46,062 bases of DNA from an uncultured Bacteroidales bacterium (GTDB lineage Bacteria > Bacteroidota > Bacteroidia > Bacteroidales > Marinilabiliaceae): the NCBI GenBank assembly GCA_945607565.1, contig CALYZD010000010.1, positions 1-46,062 of the forward strand, written 5' to 3'. Below the pieces are notes generated by a model. It was not told the origin of the DNA and did no database searches. It worked only from the letters and a program-made list of their open reading frames with translations. A program made the position numbers and the translations under genes. Of the stretch, positions 8,311 through 16,907 are shown in pieces; position 1 is the first letter of the stretch; every line of letters begins with the position of its first letter.

Positions 8311-9195
8311 TCATTGGCGCAGCAGTTTGCGCGTCATCGTGAACGGATTGGGCAGATGCTGCGGCAGCAGATGCTGATGGCTGGCGCGCGTGGGGCAGAT
8401 GTCGATGCCGCCGCGGCGCGTGTAGATGCAGCTGACCGACATCTCGGACGGCGCAAAGGCGTCGAGCAGACGCTTGTAAATCATCTCGCATATCTCCTCA
8501 TGGAAATGGTTTTCGCTGCGGATGCTCACCAGGTATCTGAGCAGCGACTCGGGTGTGGGCAGGCTGCGCCCCTTGATGCGCACAAAGGCGCTGCCCCAGT
8601 CGGGCTGACGGGTTATCTTGCAGTTGCTGCGCAGCAGGTGGGTCGACACCAGCATCTGCCCCGACCGTCCCGACGGCTGCAGCAGCGACGGATTTTCGGT
8701 GTAGCAGTCGAACTCGATGTCGGTCATCCCCGGCTCGTTTTCGAGGGCCATGAAGCCCGTGAAGTCGTACTGAATCTGCTGCTGGAAGGCCGTGAACGGG
8801 TTGACCCGCACCTTGGCACCCAGCAGCCGACTCAGGTCGGCGGCTATGGTGGCCGTCACCTGCCGCAGACCCTCGGCCGGCGTGCGCCCGATGCGCTCCA
8901 TGTTGAACGAATTGAGGTAGAGCTTGAGCGACTTGCTCTCGACTATGCTGGGGCTCGATGCCGGATAGACGATCTTGAGGATGGCCTGCACGGGCAAGCC
9001 TTTTTCGGTCAGGAAGCCGAGCTCGTAGGCGTGCCAGGTGTCGAAGCCCACAAAGGGCAGGGCATCGTCGTCCAAGCCATAGAGGCTGCGATTGAGGCGG
9101 CGCGGCACGGCCACAAGTATTTTAGGATCATAGGTTTGCGGATATTCCACGCGGTGTCCGAGCACTGTCGACTCGACTTGATTGTTGTCTTCCAT
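8311..9195 (-). CDS. queF: NADPH-dependent 7-cyano-7-deazaguanine reductase, long (E. coli-type) QueF
   Basis: Reduces preQ0 to preQ1 in queuosine tRNA modification. The 294-aa protein is the bimodular type. The ESKS motif (about residues 87-90) binds the substrate and NADPH, and LLRSNCKITRQPDWG holds the catalytic cysteine (Cys192) and the general acid Asp199, matching Cys190/Asp197 of E. coli QueF. The late HF-HEEICE segment is also conserved. The ATG at 9195 gives the canonical N-terminus. Other queuosine genes (queC, queD, queE, tgt) are not in the window. The 5' leader contains an intrinsic terminator hairpin, which suggests transcriptional attenuation. Confidence 0.95.
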   Translation of the reverse strand: MEDNNQVESTVLGHRVEYPQTYDPKILVAVPRRLNRSLYGLDDDALPFVGFDTWHAYELGFLTEKGLPVQAILKIVYPASSPSIVESKSLKLYLNSFNMERIGRTPAEGLRQVTATIAADLSRLLGAKVRVNPFTAFQQQIQYDFTGFMALENEPGMTDIEFDCYTENPSLLQPSGRSGQMLVSTHLLRSNCKITRQPDWGSAFVRIKGRSLPTPESLLRYLVSIRSENHFHEEICEMIYKRLLDAFAPSEMSVSCIYTRRGGIDICPTRASHQHLLPQHLPNPFTMTRKLLRQ

Positions 9196-9240
9196 TTCGT
9201 ATAATTTGCGTTTCTCGACGGACCCGGCCGGCGAACCGAC

Positions 9241-9273
9241 AAAACAAAAAAGGGGCAGAATAACTTCTGCCCC
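9241..9273 (-). terminator. Intrinsic terminator/attenuator in the queF leader
   Basis: A 9-bp perfect stem (GGGGCAGAA, 9252-9260, with its complement 9265-9273) has a 4-nt loop. On the minus strand it is followed by TTTTTTGTTTT. It lies 45 nt upstream of the queF ATG. The gene on its other side (sbcD) runs the opposite way, so the only obvious transcript it can stop is queF's own leader or an unannotated small RNA. Confidence 0.8.
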
Positions 9274-9569
9274 TAACCCTTAAATCAGCTCGTTAACCAA
9301 ATCCAAATCTATGAAAAAAATCTATGCTGCAAATGTAGTGTCTTCTGCCTTATCGAAGTATGAATCTATGTTAAACAACCTCAATTGTGGTTAACCGTCC
9401 GATTCAGACCCGTGAACCGTTGCTCTTGCGCTCAAACAATGTCTTCTACGTCGGCGGCGCCGTCAGGTTGCATTTGGCGCTGATTTTTTTTTCGAGGGAG
9501 CTGACGACGCGATGCTTGGCGCCGCTCACAAAACTCCCGGCCGCGCGCGCCTACGCCCCCGCTTTCCAC
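9274..9569. other. queF-sbcD divergent intergenic region, no supported gene
   Basis: About 300 nt. It holds the candidate queF promoter and two short frames I do not call as genes. One is a plus-strand 27-codon frame (9311-9394, MKKIYAANVV...). The other is a minus-strand 27-codon frame (9446-9529) with a GTG start behind GGGAG; past its TAG the same frame continues to a TGA at 9404. The composition drifts from AT-rich (near 9300) to GC-rich (near 9550). Confidence 0.4.
9330..9337 (-). promoter_or_regulatory. -7 element (TACATTTG), candidate distal queF promoter
   Basis: Exact TAnnTTTG match on the minus strand, 135 nt upstream of the queF start and upstream of the hairpin at 9241-9273. No good TTTG lies 19-21 nt further upstream, so the promoter call is tentative. 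Confidence 0.4.
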
Positions 9570-9577
9570 TATCTTTG
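9570..9577 (+). promoter_or_regulatory. -7 element (TATCTTTG) of sbcDC
   Basis: Exact TAnnTTTG match 28 nt before the sbcD start codon. No clear TTTG is seen at the -33 position. Confidence 0.5.
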
Positions 9578-9605
9578 CCCGGAACCCAAAAACGGAATCT
9601 GAAAC

Positions 9606-10832
9606 GTGATACGAATCATCCACACCGCCGACTGGCATCTGGGCCAGACGTTCTACGGCTACGACCGCGAGAGCGAGCATCGGCACTTCATGCGCTGGCT
9701 GACAGACACCATCGAAGAGCGGCAGGCCGACGCGCTGCTGGTGTCGGGCGACGTCTTCGACGTGGCCAACCCATCGGCGGCGGCCACCAGGCTGTTCTAC
9801 CAGTTTGTGGCCGACGCCAAACGCCGCCTGCCACAGCTGCAGATAGTGGTCACGGCCGGCAATCACGACTCGGCGTCGCGGCTCGAAGCGCCTCAGGCTC
9901 TGCTCGATGCGATGGACACGCACCTGATAGGCACCGTAAGCAAGACGCCTGAGGGCGAGGTGGACGCCGACCGCATGATAGTGAAACTCAGAGGCAAGAG
10001 CGGCCGGACCGAGGCGCTCTGCATGGCCGTGCCCTACCTGCGTCAGGGCGACTGCCCCGATGCCGAGACGACGTCGGAGTCGGTCGGGCGGCTCTATGCC
10101 GAGGTGACGCGCCGCGCCTTCGGACAGCTCGGCGAGGGTCAGGCCGTGGTGGCCATGGGGCATCTGAGCCTGACCGGCGCGCAGCTGGCCGACAAGCTGG
10201 TGGGCGGCCTCGAAGGCGTGGACGCCGGCTGCTTCGACCGGCGGATATCCTATGTAGCTCTGGGTCACATACATCGCGCGCAACGGGTGGGCGACAATGC
10301 GGCCGTGCGCTACGCCGGGAGCCCCATCCCGCTGTCGTTCGCCGAAAAGGACTATCGGCACAGCGTCCGCCTTGTCGAAATCGACAACGGCAGGCTGACG
10401 GCCGGCGAGAGCATCGAGTGCCCACTGCTCACAAGCCTCATCAGCGTCCCGCCGCAACCGATGCTGCCGGCCGAAGTGCTCGCCCTGCTCGAGCGGCTGC
10501 CCGAGGCCGCCGGGGCGGATGCCGACAATGCGCCGTTTCTGGAGGTGAACGTCAGATTCGACGAGCCGGACCCGTTTTTCAGAAACTCCGTCGAGAAGGC
10601 CATTGCCGGCAAGCACGTGCGCCTCGCCCGCATCGAACTGGCGCGGGCGGCTGCGACTCCGACAGGCGAGCCGGCGGACGCCAAGGCCGCGAGCCTGAGC
10701 CCGCTGGAGATGTTCCGGAGCGTGTTTGAACGCCGCAACGGCTGCACGCCCTCGGCCGAAATGGAAAGAATGTTCAGCGCCGTGGTCGACGAAGTGACCT
10801 CAGGCACGGAACAGGACGCAGAAAAATCATAA
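9606..10832 (+). CDS. sbcD: Exonuclease subunit SbcD (Mre11-type nuclease)
   Basis: Nuclease subunit of the SbcCD complex, which cleaves DNA hairpins and protein-blocked ends during replication and repair. The calcineurin-like phosphoesterase fold starts with HTADWHLG (Asp9, His11). It continues with SGDVFD (Asp49) and AGNHDS (Asn86, His87), then VAMGHLSL and ALGHIH, which supply the remaining metal ligands. A capping domain fills the C-terminal third. The start is a GTG at 9606; the protein then reads MIRIIHTADWHLG, the normal family N-terminus. Length 408 aa. sbcC follows after 18 nt, so the two are an operon. Confidence 0.96.
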   Translation: MIRIIHTADWHLGQTFYGYDRESEHRHFMRWLTDTIEERQADALLVSGDVFDVANPSAAATRLFYQFVADAKRRLPQLQIVVTAGNHDSASRLEAPQALLDAMDTHLIGTVSKTPEGEVDADRMIVKLRGKSGRTEALCMAVPYLRQGDCPDAETTSESVGRLYAEVTRRAFGQLGEGQAVVAMGHLSLTGAQLADKLVGGLEGVDAGCFDRRISYVALGHIHRAQRVGDNAAVRYAGSPIPLSFAEKDYRHSVRLVEIDNGRLTAGESIECPLLTSLISVPPQPMLPAEVLALLERLPEAAGADADNAPFLEVNVRFDEPDPFFRNSVEKAIAGKHVRLARIELARAAATPTGEPADAKAASLSPLEMFRSVFERRNGCTPSAEMERMFSAVVDEVTSGTEQDAEKS

Positions 10833-10850
10833 ACCAACACGTCATCAGCC

Positions 10851-13800
10851 ATGAAAATACTCCGCATCAGCCTCTGCAACCTTGCGTCGCTCGAAGGCAC
10901 GCATACCATCAACTTCGGGCAGGAACCGCTGGCGTCGGCCGGGCTCTTTGCCATCACGGGAGCCACGGGCGCGGGCAAGAGCACCCTGCTCGACGCGATG
11001 TGTCTGGCGCTCTACGGCAAGACTCCGCGCCTGACAGCGGCCAAGGGCACCAAAGAAAACATGATTGGCAACGAGATGATTAACATCAACGACCCGCGCT
11101 CCATCCTGCGGCGCGGGTGCGGCGCCGGCTGGGCGCAGGTCGACTTTGTGGCCGTGGACGGCAAGACCTACCAGGCCCGATGGTCGGTGAAGCGCGCCCA
11201 CAAGAGCGCCGCCGAAAAGCTGATGAACGCCGAGATGGAGGCCGTGTGCATCGACACCAGGACGCCGCTGCAAGGCACCAAAACCGAGATTCAGGCAAAG
11301 ATAGAAACGCTGGTAGGGCTTAAATATGAGCAGTTTACGCGGACGGTGCTGCTGGCTCAGAACGATTTCGCGTCGTTCCTGAAAGCCGACGAGAACACCA
11401 AGGCCGACCTGCTCGAAAAACTGACCGACACCGACATTTTTTCGCGCATCTCGATTCGGGTCTACGAACAGAACAAGCTGAAACAAAGCCATATGGACGA
11501 ACTGCGCGCAAAGCTCGACGGCATCCGCCTGCTGACCGACGACGAGATGAACGCCCTGCAGGCCGACCTCGACAAGGCCCTGAACGACGCCGAACGCTGC
11601 CGGCGCGAACTGGACGAAACCAACGCTCGCATTGCGTGGCACGACGAGGCGGCGAAAATCACGAAACTATGCGAACAGGCCCGGGCCGAAATGGAGCGAT
11701 GCCAGACCGAAGCCATGCAGGCCGCCGAACGCCGGGAACGCCTGGCCGATATTGAGGCGGCGCAGCACTCGCGCGAGATTGTGGCGCACATCGACAATGC
11801 CCGCAAGAACATCGCGCAGAACAACAATGCGCTGATTGCCAACCGAAAAGACATCACCACCAATGAAGCGTCCGCCCAAAAAGCCGAAGCCGAACGGGCG
11901 GCGGCCGGCGAAAAGATGCAGGCGTGCGTCGAGGAGGCGGCGGCGATGGCCGGGCAGCTCAAAGAGGCGCGCGCCCTCGACGCCCGCATCGAGGCCGAGG
12001 CGCTGCTGGCCATGCAACGCACCGACGAGCACGAAGCGCAGCGAAACAAGGCTGACGAGGCGGAAAAATCGGCACAATCGGCACAAAACGCACTGACCGA
12101 AATCATCCGAAAACTTGATGCAGAAACAGCCATGGTGGAGAGCATGAAGTCGAGGGCAGAGCTGTTTGCGAATGTGCAGACGGTGGTCGAGAAGCTGAAT
12201 CAGGCCAAGGCGGCGAGGCGCACGGCGACGGAGCACGTCCAAAAAGCTAAACAAGCTCAGGACCAAATGGTTGAGCACGAGAAAACACGCTCCGAAAACG
12301 ACCGTCAGACCGAAAATCTGCGGGCAAGAGTTGACGAACTGACGCAGAAAAGCGACAAGGCGGGCGAAGAGCTGCGCCGGACAGACATCGGCCAACTGCA
12401 AGAAAATATGCAACTTGCGCAGCAGGAAGCGGCGCGTCTGAAAATGGCGCTGATGCTTGCCTGCGAGTTCGCCGCCAAGTCGGCCGACACCAACGCCATA
12501 AAATCCGAAATATCAATCACTTGCGAAAACATCGACGCTATCCGGAAAGAACTCGACGCCGCGCAGGACAGACTGGCACAAGCCCGCGCCGACGCCGAAA
12601 AATGCGACGAACGGCTGAAGACGGCGCGCCAGTTTGCCACCGAGAACATCAGGCTGCTGCGGATGTCGCTGACCGAAGGCGAGCCATGCCCCGTGTGCGG
12701 CAGCACGCATCACCCTGACGCCGAGAAACTTGTGGACGACGTCCTGAAACAGCGCGAGGCCGAAAGCAAGACTGCCGACGCAAGGCGCGCCGAGGCCGAA
12801 AAGGCGGCGAGCGACTTGCAGAACCAACTGAATGCCAGCACGAACCGAAAGGAACAAATAGAAAAACGGCTGCTGCAGTTAGGCGGCGAACTGGACAGAA
12901 CGCGCGCCAAGGCTGCCGAACTGAAAATTGACATCGAAGCCGAAAGCGTTGAAAATCTGACAGATGCCGAAAGACGAGCCAACAGTGAAAGCGAGCGTCT
13001 GAAAATGCAAATAACTGACTGGCAGCGCAAAAACGAAGATATGCAGAAATGCAACGGACTGCTGGCGCGAACACAGAACGAACTGTCTGAGGCTAAGCAC
13101 AAAAGTCAGGAATGCGCGCTGAAGGTGTCGCAACTGAAGGCCGAAATGGAGTCGGCGCAGAAGACGGCGGCCGACGAGATGCGGCGAGCCGCAGAATGCC
13201 TCGACGATGCGGGCAGATTTTTCAGCAGACAGGAATGGAAAGAAAACTGGGAGTCGGCGCCGGACGAATTTGTGAAAACGCTGAAAACGAAAGCCGCCGA
13301 ATATGACGAGCATCAGAAAAACGCAACCGCCTTGGCGGCCGAAGCCGAACGGCTGAAGACGGCGGCCGAGGCCGCCGGCAAGGCCGCCAACGAGGCCGGG
13401 CAAGCCGCCGCCGAATGTGCGCAACGGCTTAAAGCTCAGCTGGAAACGCTCAGCAATCTAAAAGAAAAACGCAAAGCGCTGCTCGGCGGACGCGAGGCTG
13501 ACGACGTGGAGCGTGGGCTGGAGCGCAACAAAGCCGCCGCCCAAAAGGCGCTCGACGACTGCACCGAGCAGTGCACCACCATCCGCAACGAGCGCGACCG
13601 CATGGAAGGCATTGTGCAGCAGCTAAATAGCTCCATCGCGACGCAGCAGGACGAACTAAACGAAGCGTCGGCGCAGCTCGAAAAGTGGCTCGGCAAGTTC
13701 AACGTCGGGCGCCCGCGCAGCATCGACGAGGCAGGCCTGCGCCAGCTGCTCCAGCACGATAATCAATTTATTGAAAATGAACGCATTGCATTGGACAAAA

Positions 13801-14564
13801 TCAGGCACAGCCTGACAATGGCCGAAGCCCAGCTGGCAGGCGCGCAGGAACGGCAGTCGGCTCACCACAGCCGCCCAGACCGGCCGACGGCCGAGCAGAC
13901 GGCGGAAAGACTCGCCGAACAAGCGACGAAAATCAGGCAGGAGTCGGCACAGATTGACGAAAGACGCATCGGCATCAGGACCACGATGGAACAGCAGAAA
14001 AGCAACCAGCGCCTGCACGCCGAACGCATTGCCGAGCTCGAAAAAATGCAGTCGTCGGCGCGGCTGTGGCAGACCATGGCGGCCACCATCGGGTCGGCCA
14101 AGGGCGACACATTCAGGCGGATAGCGCAGAGCTACACGCTGCAGTCGGTCATCGGCTACGCCAACCGGCACCTGCAGAGCCTGTCGGGCCGATACGAGCT
14201 GCGGCAGATTCCCGACACGATGAACATAAAGGTGGTGGACCACGACATGTGCGACGAGGAGCGCAGCGCCAACAGCCTCTCGGGCGGCGAGTCGTTCCTG
14301 GTGTCGCTGGCGCTGGCGCTCGGTCTGTCGTCGCTGACGGGCAGCAACCTCAACGTGGAGTCGCTCTTCATCGACGAGGGCTTCGGGTCGCTCGACAGCC
14401 GCAGCCTCGACACCGTCATGGAAGCGCTCGAACGCCTGCAGATGCAGGGGCGCAAGATTGGCGTCATATCGCACATCGGCGAGATGCAGGAGCGGATGAA
14501 CGTCAGCATCTGCGTCTGCAAGAACGGGCGCGGACGCAGCGGCGTGAAGATTGTGTCGAAATGA
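10851..14564 (+). CDS. sbcC: Exonuclease subunit SbcC (Rad50-type ATPase)
   Basis: SMC-like ATPase partner of SbcD. The N-terminal Walker A is GATGAGKST (residues 37-45) and the Q-loop region is VLLAQNDFASFL. Two very long Glu/Lys/Ala-rich coiled coils flank a zinc hook, CPVC (Cys613/Cys616). The C-terminal half-site has the signature LSGGESF (about residue 1143) and Walker B LFIDEGFGSLD (about 1174-1184). The length of 1,237 aa is at the upper end for the family. The frame is open throughout and the stop is 7 nt from the convergent gene at 14572. Confidence 0.97.
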   Translation: MKILRISLCNLASLEGTHTINFGQEPLASAGLFAITGATGAGKSTLLDAMCLALYGKTPRLTAAKGTKENMIGNEMININDPRSILRRGCGAGWAQVDFVAVDGKTYQARWSVKRAHKSAAEKLMNAEMEAVCIDTRTPLQGTKTEIQAKIETLVGLKYEQFTRTVLLAQNDFASFLKADENTKADLLEKLTDTDIFSRISIRVYEQNKLKQSHMDELRAKLDGIRLLTDDEMNALQADLDKALNDAERCRRELDETNARIAWHDEAAKITKLCEQARAEMERCQTEAMQAAERRERLADIEAAQHSREIVAHIDNARKNIAQNNNALIANRKDITTNEASAQKAEAERAAAGEKMQACVEEAAAMAGQLKEARALDARIEAEALLAMQRTDEHEAQRNKADEAEKSAQSAQNALTEIIRKLDAETAMVESMKSRAELFANVQTVVEKLNQAKAARRTATEHVQKAKQAQDQMVEHEKTRSENDRQTENLRARVDELTQKSDKAGEELRRTDIGQLQENMQLAQQEAARLKMALMLACEFAAKSADTNAIKSEISITCENIDAIRKELDAAQDRLAQARADAEKCDERLKTARQFATENIRLLRMSLTEGEPCPVCGSTHHPDAEKLVDDVLKQREAESKTADARRAEAEKAASDLQNQLNASTNRKEQIEKRLLQLGGELDRTRAKAAELKIDIEAESVENLTDAERRANSESERLKMQITDWQRKNEDMQKCNGLLARTQNELSEAKHKSQECALKVSQLKAEMESAQKTAADEMRRAAECLDDAGRFFSRQEWKENWESAPDEFVKTLKTKAAEYDEHQKNATALAAEAERLKTAAEAAGKAANEAGQAAAECAQRLKAQLETLSNLKEKRKALLGGREADDVERGLERNKAAAQKALDDCTEQCTTIRNERDRMEGIVQQLNSSIATQQDELNEASAQLEKWLGKFNVGRPRSIDEAGLRQLLQHDNQFIENERIALDKIRHSLTMAEAQLAGAQERQSAHHSRPDRPTAEQTAERLAEQATKIRQESAQIDERRIGIRTTMEQQKSNQRLHAERIAELEKMQSSARLWQTMAATIGSAKGDTFRRIAQSYTLQSVIGYANRHLQSLSGRYELRQIPDTMNIKVVDHDMCDEERSANSLSGGESFLVSLALALGLSSLTGSNLNVESLFIDEGFGSLDSRSLDTVMEALERLQMQGRKIGVISHIGEMQERMNVSICVCKNGRGRSGVKIVSK

Positions 14565-14571
14565 CTCCCGG

Positions 14572-15171
14572 TCAGAAACAGAACCCGATTTTGATGCCCG
14601 AGGTGAGCGCCACGTTGCTGTTGCGGGTGCCGAAGAAGTCCCACAGCAGAAATCCGTGCTCGTAGAACGTGTCGCACTCCGTACCGAAGGCGCCGCCGAT
14701 GCCCCAGTAGAGGTCAAGCGCCAGCCGGTTGCGTGCCAGCTGATAGCCGCCTATGACCATGACTGCCATGACGTTGGACTCGTCGCGGACGGGCGATTTG
14801 GGGTTGCGATAGGTGAAGTGCGAGAAGGCCAGCGCCGGCTTGACGTAGAACCCGTTGAGCGGCTGCGGGCAGGCGCCGGGCGCTATGAACTTGTAGGCCG
14901 CCTGGACGTGGATTCCCTTGGGATTGTTGTTGTACGAATCGCTCATGGGCCCGATGACGGCCATCGTCAGCTCCAGGCTGCGGCGCTCGGCCACGGCGCG
15001 CTCGTAGACCAGCTTGACCGAGCCGGTGTGCCACGACAGGAACGATGTCTTGATGGAATTGCGGTAGCGCGTGCTGTCGGCCGCAGGCTGCGAAAAGGCA
15101 GTGGCCGTCATGGCAGCCATCAGCAGAATCAACAAAAGGCGGTAGCCGTGCGGTCGTTTCGTGTTTCCCAT
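14572..15171 (-). CDS. Small outer-membrane beta-barrel-like protein, unknown
   Basis: A 199-aa exported protein with a signal peptide (LLLILLMAAMTATAFSQ). The body alternates polar and aromatic residues in short strands (KLVYERAV, LELTMAVIG, HVQAAYKFI, FYVKPALAFSHF, VMAVMVIGGYQLA) and ends in GIKIGFCF, a terminal aromatic typical of barrel proteins. The overall layout (KTSFLSW near the start, then a lineage of paired strands) resembles DUF3575-like proteins, but I cannot assign the family firmly. It is the last gene of the minus-strand run, 48 nt after rarA. Confidence 0.7.
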   Translation of the reverse strand: MGNTKRPHGYRLLLILLMAAMTATAFSQPAADSTRYRNSIKTSFLSWHTGSVKLVYERAVAERRSLELTMAVIGPMSDSYNNNPKGIHVQAAYKFIAPGACPQPLNGFYVKPALAFSHFTYRNPKSPVRDESNVMAVMVIGGYQLARNRLALDLYWGIGGAFGTECDTFYEHGFLLWDFFGTRNSNVALTSGIKIGFCF

Positions 15172-15219
15172 TGCGCTACATTAAACGCATCGCGGGGGCT
15201 TGTGGTTACGGTTGCCGCG

Positions 15220-16503
15220 TCATTTTTTTGCATCGCCCCAGAGCATCTTCATGCGCTCGCCGATGCGGTTTTCCTGCTGGTTGTCCTGCGCCTGATAGAA
15301 GCGCCGGGTGGCGGCCTCGTCGGGCATAAACTGCTGGACGACAAAATGATTGGGATAGTCGTGCGAATATTTGTAGTCGCGGCCGTAGTTGAGCTGCTGC
15401 ATCAGTTTGGTGGGCGCGTTGCGCAGATGGAGCGGCACCGGCAGATTGCCCGTCTGGCGCACGAAGTCGATGGCCTCGTTGATGGCCAGATAGGCCGAGT
15501 TGCTCTTGGGCGACGTGGCCAGATAGATGGCGGCCTCCGAGAGGATGATGCGCCCCTCGGGCCAGCCCACCTTGCTGACGGCATCGAAAGCCTGATTGGC
15601 CATCAGGAGCGCGTTGGGGTTGGCAAGGCCGATGTCTTCGGAGGCCGAGATGACCAGCCGGCGCGCTATGAACTTGGGGTCTTCGCCGCCCTCGATCATG
15701 CGGGCAAGCCAGTAGACGGCGGCGTCGGGGTCGCTGCCGCGGATGGACTTGATGAAGGCCGAGATGATGTCGTAGTGCATCTCGCCGCCCTTGTCGTAGA
15801 GCGCGGGGCTCTGCTGCAGGTTGGCCACCACCCTCTCGTCGTCGATTATTATGGCGTCGGAACCTATCTGCGCATTGACCACCAACTCGATTATGTTCAG
15901 CAGTTTGCGGGCATCGCCGCCGGCAAAGCGCATCAGCGCGGCATCTTGCCTGAGCTCGACGTTGAGCTTGCTGATGACGGCGTCGGTGTCGAGCACGCGA
16001 CGGGCCAGGCGGAGCAGATCGGCGGGCTCGAGCGGGCGCAGGACGTACATCTGGCATCGCGACAGCAGCGGCGAGATGACCTCGAACGAGGGGTTCTCGG
16101 TGGTGGCTCCGATCAGCGTCACCACGCCGGCCTCCACGGCGCCCAGCAGGCTGTCCTGCTGCGACTTGCTGAAGCGGTGAATCTCGTCGATGAAAAGGAT
16201 GGGCGATGCCGGATTGAAGAAACGGCCTTTCTGGGCGCGCTCAATCACGTCGCGCACGTCCTTGACGCCCGAGGTGACGGCCGAGAGCGTGTAGAACGGC
16301 CGCTGCAGCCGCTGCGAGATGATGTTGGCCAGGGTCGTCTTGCCCACGCCGGGCGGGCCCCAGAGGATGATTGACGACATGTTGCCGCTGTCGATCATGC
16401 GGCGCAGCACGGCGCCCTGCCCCACCAGATGCTGCTGCCCGACGTAGTCGTCGAGCGTCCGGGGGCGCATTCGTTCGGCAAGTGGTTCGCTTGTATTTGT
16501 CAT
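15220..16503 (-). CDS. rarA: Replication-associated recombination protein A (MgsA/RarA AAA+ ATPase)
   Basis: AAA+ ATPase acting at stalled replication forks, related to clamp loaders. The N-terminus has the family opener LAERMRPRTLDDYVGQQHL. Walker A GPPGVGKT is at residues 49-56 and Walker B LFIDEIHRF around 103-111. Sensor 1 is GATTENPSF and the arginine finger region is SPLLSRC. The C-terminal tetramerisation domain (MGSDPDAAVYWLARMIEGGEDP-like segment and the final MKMLWGDAKK) is complete. Length 427 aa. It follows the SUI1-like gene by 24 nt on the same strand. Confidence 0.96.
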   Translation of the reverse strand: MTNTSEPLAERMRPRTLDDYVGQQHLVGQGAVLRRMIDSGNMSSIILWGPPGVGKTTLANIISQRLQRPFYTLSAVTSGVKDVRDVIERAQKGRFFNPASPILFIDEIHRFSKSQQDSLLGAVEAGVVTLIGATTENPSFEVISPLLSRCQMYVLRPLEPADLLRLARRVLDTDAVISKLNVELRQDAALMRFAGGDARKLLNIIELVVNAQIGSDAIIIDDERVVANLQQSPALYDKGGEMHYDIISAFIKSIRGSDPDAAVYWLARMIEGGEDPKFIARRLVISASEDIGLANPNALLMANQAFDAVSKVGWPEGRIILSEAAIYLATSPKSNSAYLAINEAIDFVRQTGNLPVPLHLRNAPTKLMQQLNYGRDYKYSHDYPNHFVVQQFMPDEAATRRFYQAQDNQQENRIGERMKMLWGDAKK

Positions 16504-16527
16504 TGTATCGGTCTGAATATCAACACG

Positions 16528-16875
16528 TCAATTGATTCGCTTGACTTTGTAGCCGTCTTTGAGCAGCAGGGCGGCCACGCGCTCGCGGAAATCGCCCTGA
16601 ACCAGAATCTCGCCGTCCTTGACCGTGCCGCCCACGCCGCACGCCGCCTTGACGCGCCTGCCGAGTTCGCGGAGGGCGTCGTCGGGACCCACAAAGCCGG
16701 TCACCAGCGTCACGGCCTTGCCGGCGCGCTGCCTGCGGTCGAGCTGCACTTTGAGGTTCTGCTGCTGAGGCGGCAGGAGCTCGGCCTGGGCCTGGGTGTC
16801 GGAATATTCGTATTCAAAATTGTCGGCTGTCGAGTAGACAACTCCTTCGCGGCTGCGGCGGCCTGGCTGTTTCAT
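16528..16875 (-). CDS. eIF1/SUI1-family translation factor (YciH-like)
   Basis: A 115-aa protein with a charged N-terminal tail and a SUI1 domain from about residue 40 to the end. Visible features are LDRRQRAGKAVTLVTGF, the KAACGVGGTVKDGEILVQGDF core (18-20-residue conserved strand-loop) and the final LLKDGYKVKRI. In bacteria this family (YciH) is linked to fidelity of start-site choice or stress-time translation inhibition; the exact role is not settled. It lies between dsbD (32 nt upstream) and rarA (24 nt downstream), probably in one transcript. Confidence 0.93.
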   Translation of the reverse strand: MKQPGRRSREGVVYSTADNFEYEYSDTQAQAELLPPQQQNLKVQLDRRQRAGKAVTLVTGFVGPDDALRELGRRVKAACGVGGTVKDGEILVQGDFRERVAALLLKDGYKVKRIN

Positions 16876-16907
16876 GGCAAAAAAGCGTTTTTAGATATTA
16901 TTCTGAT

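Noticed and set aside
9205-9340. preQ1-I riboswitch upstream of queF
   Set aside because: I could not find the conserved pseudoknot sequence; only the terminator hairpin is supported.
9311-9394. Plus-strand 27-codon frame MKKIYAANVV... between queF and sbcD
   Set aside because: Too short, no continuation, and it overlaps the candidate queF promoter; the preceding CCAAATCCAAATCT looks like a normal Bacteroidales gene leader, so a gene remnant is possible but not supportable.
9404-9529. Minus-strand frame with GGGAG and a GTG start (MSGAKHRVV..., TAG, then same frame on to TGA)
   Set aside because: Composition looks coding-like, and a stop readthrough or gene remnant crossed my mind, but there is no promoter and no family; 27 codons is not enough evidence.
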